Assembly: GCA_934501135.1 (NCBI GenBank)
Contig: CAKSUE010000064.1
Coordinates: 1 to 5,406 of the forward strand
Direction: 5' to 3'
Length of the DNA: 5,406 bases
Origin: an uncultured Eubacteriales bacterium
Lineage (GTDB): Bacteria > Bacillota > Clostridia > Oscillospirales > Acutalibacteraceae
Shown here: in pieces, positions 1 to 3,981 of the stretch
How the letters are laid out: every line of letters begins with the position of its first letter
Position numbering within the stretch: the stretch's first letter is position 1
The notes under the pieces: generated by a model
What the model saw: only the letters and a program-made list of their open reading frames with translations
Database searches by the model: none
Told to the model about the DNA's origin: nothing
Translations under genes and position numbers: made by a program

Positions 1-367
1 GTTCCTTTATTGTTTTATTAAAAAGATTAAATGTCCCACCGTAAATTGAATTTTGTGCAATAATATGATCTCCTGCATGGCAAATATTTATAATAGATAT
101 AAATGTAGCAGCCTGCCCTGAAGATGTTAGCATTGCACCTACTCCACCTTCTAGATCTGCTATTTTCTTTTCCACGGCATCAGCTGTTGGATTTGAAAGT
201 CTTGTATAAAAAAATCCTTCTTCTTTAAGGTCAAATAAATCCCCCATCTGTTCTGCGGAATCATAACAAAATGTAGTGCTTTGGGTTATTGGTAAAACTC
301 TAGATTCACCAGACTTTGGATAATAGCCTGAATGCAAACATTTAGTATTTATATGATATTCACTCAT
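1..367 (-). CDS. metY: O-acetylhomoserine sulfhydrylase (aminocarboxypropyltransferase), N-terminal part, cut by window edge
   Basis: This is the first 122 codons of a PLP-dependent Cys/Met-metabolism enzyme. The family replaces the acetyl group of O-acetylhomoserine with sulfide, giving homocysteine for methionine synthesis in the cytoplasm. Visible family features are the N-terminal H-S-G-Y-Y-P segment (residues 12-17), the R-V-L-P-I-T-Q-S-T-T stretch (23-32), the Y-T-R-L-S-N-P-T motif (54-61, whose Tyr and Arg contact the cofactor phosphate of the partner subunit), S-S-G-Q-A-A (82-87) and the Y-G-G-T-F-N-L-F segment (109-116). The last is typical of MetY rather than of cystathionine synthases or lyases. 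The catalytic lysine lies outside the window. The ATG at 367 is preceded by AAGGAG (377-382) at good spacing. That site overlaps the stop codon of the upstream gene, which ends only 13 bases away, so the two are probably co-transcribed. The subfamily call is strong but rests on the N-terminal third only. Confidence 0.9.
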   Translation of the reverse strand, partial: MSEYHINTKCLHSGYYPKSGESRVLPITQSTTFCYDSAEQMGDLFDLKEEGFFYTRLSNPTADAVEKKIADLEGGVGAMLTSSGQAATFISIINICHAGDHIIAQNSIYGGTFNLFNKTIKE

Positions 368-380
368 ATTTATTTGCTCC

Positions 381-788
381 TTATAATAAATTTTTAATTA
401 TATAAGCTATTGAATCAACGCCCCAGACGATGGCACAAATTATCATTATTAAAATTATAATAGATAAGACTTTAAAAAATGACCTCTTTCTGGGGCTTAA
501 TTCAGTAAACTTAATATTTTTTATTATCTCTGTTGCATCCATATAATCTTTATATCTAACATACAGCTCTACCTCTTGATCTCCATCTTCATTAAACGGA
601 AGCATTGTACCTTTCCACTTTATTTTATTTTCTACCAATTTATCACATATAGTATTAGATTTTAACCTTGACGTCCTTATAAGAAAAACCATATCATTTT
701 CTTTCACATTTCTCAAAGTAGATCCACAATCTTTGCACTTACCGCTACTATTATTATTTAGAATTCTGCAATTTTCACAATATAGCAT
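381..788 (-). CDS. Small membrane protein: zinc ribbon + DUF2007-like domain + C-terminal TM helix
   Basis: This is a 135-residue protein of unknown function. Numbered from the ATG at 788, it starts with a CxxC...CxxC zinc ribbon (Cys 4, 7, 18, 21). A compact alpha/beta segment follows (about residues 33-93), starting V-F-L-I-R-T-S and containing E-V-E-L-Y-V-R-Y-K-D-Y-M-D-A. This resembles DUF2007, a small fold annotated as a putative signal-transducing domain. After a basic S-P-R-K-R-S stretch comes one strongly hydrophobic helix (about 104-125), so the ribbon and DUF2007-like part probably face the cytoplasm. An in-frame GTG at 797 would add three residues. I prefer the ATG because GGGA (about 799-802) is about 10 bases upstream of it but only one base from the GTG. 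The gene lies 70 bases downstream of dpaB and 13 bases upstream of metY, so it may be read with either or both. The DUF2007 assignment is by eye and no catalytic residues are evident. Confidence 0.8.
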   Translation of the reverse strand: MLYCENCRILNNNSSGKCKDCGSTLRNVKENDMVFLIRTSRLKSNTICDKLVENKIKWKGTMLPFNEDGDQEVELYVRYKDYMDATEIIKNIKFTELSPRKRSFFKVLSIIILIMIICAIVWGVDSIAYIIKNLL

Positions 789-858
789 ATTTTTCACATC
801 CCAAAATCAATATATACTTAAGATGATATCATATCCTTTATATTAAAACTAGCCGAAT

Positions 859-1431
859 TCAACGAAAAACAGGCTGTATTTGCTCCTTAATTAGTGCTTT
901 TTCAATTGCAGGTATAAGCAAATCGAAATGGGCTACTAAGGAATTTGGCTTTTTTTCAGGATCGTCTTGAGACATTGGAACAAAAAATACGTTTTTTACA
1001 TTCATTAATTTTCCAATATTTTGTGCCGTTGCACCTAAAGCATCATTTGATGCTAAAGCTATTAACAATGGTCTTTCAATTCTTAAGTGAGACTTTGCTG
1101 CCATTGTTACAGGTGTATCTGTAATGGCGTTTGAAAGTTTTCCTAACGTATTTCCTGTACATGGAGCTATAACCATTACATCTGTCATTTTCTTAGGTCC
1201 TATTGGTTCTGCAGCTGAGATTGTATTTATTATCTTTCTATTACACATATCCTCTATTTCCCAAATAAAATCGCTTGCTTTACCAAACCTTGTATCTAAA
1301 CTGCTTGCAGTTGTTGACATTATAGGAATAACCTCATACCCTGATTCTATTAGAGCTTTCATTTGAGGAATCGCTTTTGAAAAAGTACAAAAGGATCCGC
1401 AAATTGCAAAGCCCACTGTAATGCCTTTCAT
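859..1431 (-). CDS. dpaB: Dipicolinate synthase subunit B (flavoprotein-fold)
   Basis: This 190-residue protein is the B subunit of dipicolinate synthase (SpoVFB in Bacillus subtilis, about 200 residues). With DpaA it converts the dihydrodipicolinate-pathway intermediate to dipicolinic acid in the sporulating mother cell; the product is loaded into the forespore core with calcium. The fold is that of the flavoprotein/HFCD family: an N-terminal beta strand with C-G-S-F-C-T-F (residues 11-17), the A-P-C-T-G-N-T loop (89-95), the N-A-I-T-D-T-P-V-T-M-A segment (101-111), S-N-D-A-L-G (128-133) and F-V-P-M-S-Q-D-D-P (150-158). All are strongly characteristic of SpoVFB. The ATG shares one base with the dpaA stop (TAATG at 1429-1433) and has a strong AGAGGAGG site inside the 3' end of dpaA, which points to translational coupling. 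The frame is intact. Confidence 0.96.
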   Translation of the reverse strand: MKGITVGFAICGSFCTFSKAIPQMKALIESGYEVIPIMSTTASSLDTRFGKASDFIWEIEDMCNRKIINTISAAEPIGPKKMTDVMVIAPCTGNTLGKLSNAITDTPVTMAAKSHLRIERPLLIALASNDALGATAQNIGKLMNVKNVFFVPMSQDDPEKKPNSLVAHFDLLIPAIEKALIKEQIQPVFR

Positions 1432-2297
1432 TATTCTTCCTCCTCTATAATATTATAAATTGTTCTCTTTATAATCTCCCCTGCCTTTTTTGGTGCTACC
1501 TTTCCTGGAAGTGAAAGTGCCTGAATTGATTTGATTCCAAGTCTAGTTGAAGCTTCTAAGTCTACACCACCAGGGGCAGATGCTAGATCAATTACAAGTG
1601 AGTTATGAGCACATAATGCTAATGTATGTGCATTAAATACTAACTCAGGTATGGTATTAAAAATAATATCATATCCACTTGTGGCACTTATGTTCTCTGT
1701 TTTTATATATTTGTATCCAAGTGTTTCAATATATGCTAAGTCTTTTTGGCTTCTAGCACTTACAGTTAAGTCAGCTCCTATACCCACTAACATTTTAGAT
1801 AGAGCTTTTCCTATTCTACCAAAACCCGCTACAAGGCATTTAGCGCCATTAATAGTTCCTGAATATTCACGCATAGCTATTTCTATTGCACCTTCAGCTG
1901 TAGGAACTGCATTTCTTATAGCAAAGTCTTCTCTTGTTGAGTAATCATATAAATTAATTAAATTCCAAACTTCACTAACATCGCATAGTTTTGATTTCAT
2001 TCCGCAAAATACCATTTTGTCTATAAGCAACTCTGCAAAATTATCATCTAATAATATTTCTTTATTTGAATACGGTGCATTTAACAATTTATTGCCTTTA
2101 ACGGCTGGTAATGGCAAGATAATATATTTACTGTTAATAATTGTTTCTTTAATTGTTACTTGTCTTATTCCGTTATAGAAATTTATTTTATCAAAACCTG
2201 CTACATTTACATTATATCCATCGGAAGATATGGACTCTGCCATAGCTATCTGCCGCTTGTCTCCCCCTATGATACCAAAACTATCTATTGTAAGCAT
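1431..2297 (-). CDS. dpaA: Dipicolinate synthase subunit A (NAD(P)-binding)
   Basis: This 288-residue protein is the A subunit of dipicolinate synthase (SpoVFA, about 297 residues in B. subtilis), the nucleotide-binding oxidoreductase partner of DpaB. Seen in the sequence are the N-terminal F-G-I-I-G-G-D-K-R-Q motif (residues 7-16), R-N-A-V-P-T-A-E-G-A-I (128-138), and a Rossmann dinucleotide-binding loop G-F-G-R-I-G (158-163) followed by V-S-A-R-S at the second strand. Further on are D-L-A-S-A-P-G-G-V-D (237-246) and the signature L-S-L-P-G-K-V-A-P-K-K-A-G (261-273). An in-frame TTG at 2315 would add six residues. The ATG at 2297 is preferred because AAGGGGG (2303-2309) sits five bases upstream of it and would be buried in the coding sequence if TTG were used. 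A sigma-K-like promoter lies about 90 bases upstream. The gene is divergent from murC. The Bacillus neighbours asd, dapG and dapA are absent. Confidence 0.96.
   Translation of the reverse strand: MLTIDSFGIIGGDKRQIAMAESISSDGYNVNVAGFDKINFYNGIRQVTIKETIINSKYIILPLPAVKGNKLLNAPYSNKEILLDDNFAELLIDKMVFCGMKSKLCDVSEVWNLINLYDYSTREDFAIRNAVPTAEGAIEIAMREYSGTINGAKCLVAGFGRIGKALSKMLVGIGADLTVSARSQKDLAYIETLGYKYIKTENISATSGYDIIFNTIPELVFNAHTLALCAHNSLVIDLASAPGGVDLEASTRLGIKSIQALSLPGKVAPKKAGEIIKRTIYNIIEEEE
1436..1446 (-). promoter_or_regulatory. Ribosome binding site of dpaB, inside dpaA
   Basis: The minus strand reads AGAGGAGGAAG here. The AGGAGG core (1439-1444) lies seven bases upstream of the dpaB ATG at 1431. It falls within the run of glutamate codons at the DpaA C-terminus, so that acidic tail doubles as a ribosome binding site. 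Together with the TAATG stop-start overlap this supports coupled translation of the two subunits. Confidence 0.85.
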
Positions 2298-2302
2298 ATT
2301 GT

Positions 2303-2309
2303 CCCCCTT
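2303..2309 (-). promoter_or_regulatory. Ribosome binding site that fixes the dpaA start
   Basis: AAGGGGG on the minus strand is five bases upstream of the ATG at 2297. The longer in-frame TTG start at 2315 has no comparable purine-rich site, so this element decides the start codon choice. Confidence 0.75.
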
Positions 2310-2385
2310 CTGCAAACATCTTTATAAATCTAACTTAATAACAACAATAATAAATATCATAACTTTATAAATTGCCTATACATTA

Positions 2386-2414
2386 TATATTATGGTAGTT
2401 TAATAGGTAAGGTG
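2386..2414 (-). promoter_or_regulatory. Putative sigma-K promoter for dpaA-dpaB
   Basis: On the minus strand CACC (2414-2411) is followed by exactly 16 bases and then CATAATATA (2394-2386). This fits the published B. subtilis sigma-K consensus mACm-N16-CATAnnnTA at every specified position. It points toward dpaA and would give a leader of about 80 bases. In B. subtilis the spoVF operon is transcribed by sigma-K in the mother cell, so the biology agrees. A sigma-E reading is poorer: the -10 box lacks the ACA of CATACANT, and there is no well-placed ATA at -35. The surrounding DNA is very AT-rich, which makes the -10 match alone weak; the combined match at the exact spacing is what carries the call. 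Confidence 0.55.
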
Positions 2415-2430
2415 TATTAAGTTTTTGGTA

Positions 2431-2459
2431 TTGTATATATTAAAAAGAAATTTTATAAA
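2431..2459 (+). promoter_or_regulatory. murC: Candidate sigma-A promoter for murC (upstream)
   Basis: TTGTAT (2431-2436) is separated by 17 bases from TATAAA (2454-2459). It is a reasonable vegetative promoter pair that would give a leader of about 90 bases to murC. The region is so AT-rich that similar pairs arise by chance. Confidence 0.3.
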
Positions 2460-2518
2460 TAAATTAGTAAAATTATAATAAATTTCAAAATTCTATTTAT
2501 TACTCTTAATATATAGAA

Positions 2519-2524
2519 TATAAT
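2519..2524 (+). promoter_or_regulatory. murC: Candidate -10 box for murC (proximal)
   Basis: A perfect TATAAT lies about 33 bases before the murC start and would give a short leader containing the ribosome binding site. The best -35 region I can find, TTTATT at 2496-2501 (17-base spacer), is poor. It is an alternative or addition to the upstream candidate at 2431-2459. Confidence 0.25.
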
Positions 2525-2543
2525 AAGAGGTACAAAATATTTT

Positions 2544-2550
2544 GGGAGTG
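2544..2550 (+). promoter_or_regulatory. murC: Ribosome binding site supporting the TTG start of murC
   Basis: GGGAGTG ends seven bases before the TTG at 2558. There is no ATG in frame near the N-terminus, and the nucleotide-binding GIGGSGM motif begins at residue 17. The TTG start with this site is therefore the consistent choice. Confidence 0.7.
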
Positions 2551-2557
2551 TATAAGC

Positions 2558-3928
2558 TTGAATAATATAGATTTACTAAATAACGTTAAAAAAATTCACT
2601 TTATTGGTATAGGTGGATCTGGTATGTGCCCAATGGCTGAAATACTTAATAATGAAGGTTTCGAAATTACAGGTTCAGATATATATGAATCTGATACATT
2701 AGAAAGAATACGTGCAATTCATATTCCTGTTTGTATTGGACATAAAAAAGAAAATGTTTTGGGCAAAGATTTAATTGTATATACAGCAGCTGTAAAAAAG
2801 AATAATCCTGAACTTTTAGCTGCTAAAGAACTTAATATTCCCGCTATAGAGCGTTCTGTAATGTTGGGTCTTGTTACTAAAAGATATAATAAATCTATAG
2901 CTGTTTCTGGAACTCATGGAAAAACGAGTACTACAGCTATGATTACACAAATTTTAACAACAGGGGAGGCTGACCCCACAGCTATTATAGGCGGGAGACT
3001 TCCATTCATTGGTGGTAATAGTAGAGTTGGCAAGTCCGATATTATAGTATGTGAGGCATGTGAATATGTTGACACATTTCTTCAACTTCATCCATATATC
3101 TCTGTAATACTTAATATAGATGCGGATCATTTGGACTATTTTGGTTCTTTGGAAAATATAGAAAAATCATTTAATAAATTCGGAAAGCAGACGAGCGGCC
3201 TTATTATATATAATGGTGATGATCAAAACTCTGTTAATACTGTAAAAGATATTAATGTTAAAAAGTTGTCATTCGGATTTAATGAAAATAATGATTATTA
3301 CGCAAAAGATATATCTATAAAGAGCGGCGCTAAAATGAGTTTCTCTCTTATGAAAAAGGGTAAAAAACTTTGTGATATAAACTTAAACGTTCCCGGAAAA
3401 CATAATATATACAATGCTTTAGCTGCAATAGCTGTAGCTGATTATTTATCTATTGGCACCGATTACATAAAAAAAGCATTAGGGGAGTTCACAGGAGTTC
3501 ACAGAAGATTTGAGATTCTTGGTAATCCAAATAACATTGTTGTTGCAGATGATTTTGCGCATCATCCAACAGAAATAACAGCAGTTTTAAGTTCCGCTAT
3601 GTCAATGGGCTTTAAAACTGTCTGGGCAGTGTTTCAACCTCATACCTACTCCAGAACTGCTATGCTTATTAACGATTTTGCTAAAGCTCTAGCCATTGCA
3701 GATAAAGTTGTAATTTCCGAAATTTTAGCCGTAAGAGAAGAAAACACCTATAATATATATTCAACAGATCTTGGTAAAAAGGTCAAAAACTCAATTTGCA
3801 TTGATTCTTTTGAAGATATCACAGAATATATTAAAAATAATGCAAAACCAGGAGATCTTGTTTTAACCATGGGTGGTGGGAATGTATATAAATGCGCTAA
3901 CATGATTTTAAAAGAACTTGGTGAATAA
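2558..3928 (+). CDS. murC: UDP-N-acetylmuramate--L-alanine ligase
   Basis: This complete 456-residue Mur ligase adds L-alanine to UDP-N-acetylmuramate using ATP, the first step of stem-peptide synthesis in the cytoplasm. All three domains are present. The N-terminal UDP-binding domain has G-I-G-G-S-G-M (residues 17-23). The central ATPase domain has the P-loop S-G-T-H-G-K-T-S-T-T (117-126), the E-A-C-E-Y-V-D-T-F-L segment (166-175), N-I-D-A-D-H-L-D-Y-F (186-195) and the K-H-N-I-Y-N-A-L-A-A motif (281-290). The C-terminal domain has H-R-R-F-E (315-319), D-D-F-A-H-H-P-T-E-I (331-340) and Q-P-H-T-Y-S-R-T (360-367). HRRFE and DDFAHHPTEI identify MurC rather than MurD, MurE or MurF. The EACEY wording and the T-M-G-G-G-N-V-Y end, where many bacteria have MGAGD, look like a Clostridia-type variant. 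Translation starts at TTG. The gene stands alone, divergent from dpaA and followed by a terminator. Confidence 0.97.
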   Translation: MNNIDLLNNVKKIHFIGIGGSGMCPMAEILNNEGFEITGSDIYESDTLERIRAIHIPVCIGHKKENVLGKDLIVYTAAVKKNNPELLAAKELNIPAIERSVMLGLVTKRYNKSIAVSGTHGKTSTTAMITQILTTGEADPTAIIGGRLPFIGGNSRVGKSDIIVCEACEYVDTFLQLHPYISVILNIDADHLDYFGSLENIEKSFNKFGKQTSGLIIYNGDDQNSVNTVKDINVKKLSFGFNENNDYYAKDISIKSGAKMSFSLMKKGKKLCDINLNVPGKHNIYNALAAIAVADYLSIGTDYIKKALGEFTGVHRRFEILGNPNNIVVADDFAHHPTEITAVLSSAMSMGFKTVWAVFQPHTYSRTAMLINDFAKALAIADKVVISEILAVREENTYNIYSTDLGKKVKNSICIDSFEDITEYIKNNAKPGDLVLTMGGGNVYKCANMILKELGE

Positions 3929-3930
3929 TA

Positions 3931-3980
3931 AAAAAAAACGCTCCCAAAAAGAATTTTCATTCTTATTTGGGAGCTTTATT
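3931..3980. terminator. Bidirectional intrinsic terminator between murC and the surface-protein gene
   Basis: A hairpin spans 3940-3974. The arm GCTCCCAAAAAGAAT (3940-3954) pairs with ATTCTTATTTGGGAGC (3959-3974) around a four-base loop with one bulged A. On the minus strand the stem is followed by a long T run (complement of the A tract at 3931-3938), a classic terminator for the gene ending at 3982. On the plus strand it is followed by TTTATTATT, a weaker tail for murC, which stops 11 bases before the stem. Both genes converge on this single element. Confidence 0.9.
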
Positions 3981-3981
3981 A

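Noticed and set aside
823..832. 10-bp perfect palindrome ATGATATCAT between dpaB and the small membrane-protein gene
   Set aside because: It is short and AT-rich, with no extension or U tract to make a terminator and no known operator match; chance is likely in this composition.
825..858. Promoter for the small membrane-protein gene (TATGAT as -10 on the minus strand)
   Set aside because: The only -35 partner at suitable spacing (TTCGGC) is a poor match, so I did not list it; co-transcription with dpaAB is as likely.
1124..1366. Plus-strand open frame inside dpaB
   Set aside because: It is antisense to a gene with strong family motifs, with no ribosome binding site and no independent signal.
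1651..1944. Plus-strand open frame inside dpaA
   Set aside because: It is antisense to a well-supported gene and resembles no known protein.
2298..2557. Riboswitch or small RNA gene in the divergent intergenic region
   Set aside because: The region is very AT-rich, with no GC-rich stem, no terminator-antiterminator pair and no recognisable aptamer motif.
3748..3960. Minus-strand open frame overlapping the murC 3' end and terminator
   Set aside because: It starts within the terminator hairpin and is antisense to conserved MurC C-terminal codons.
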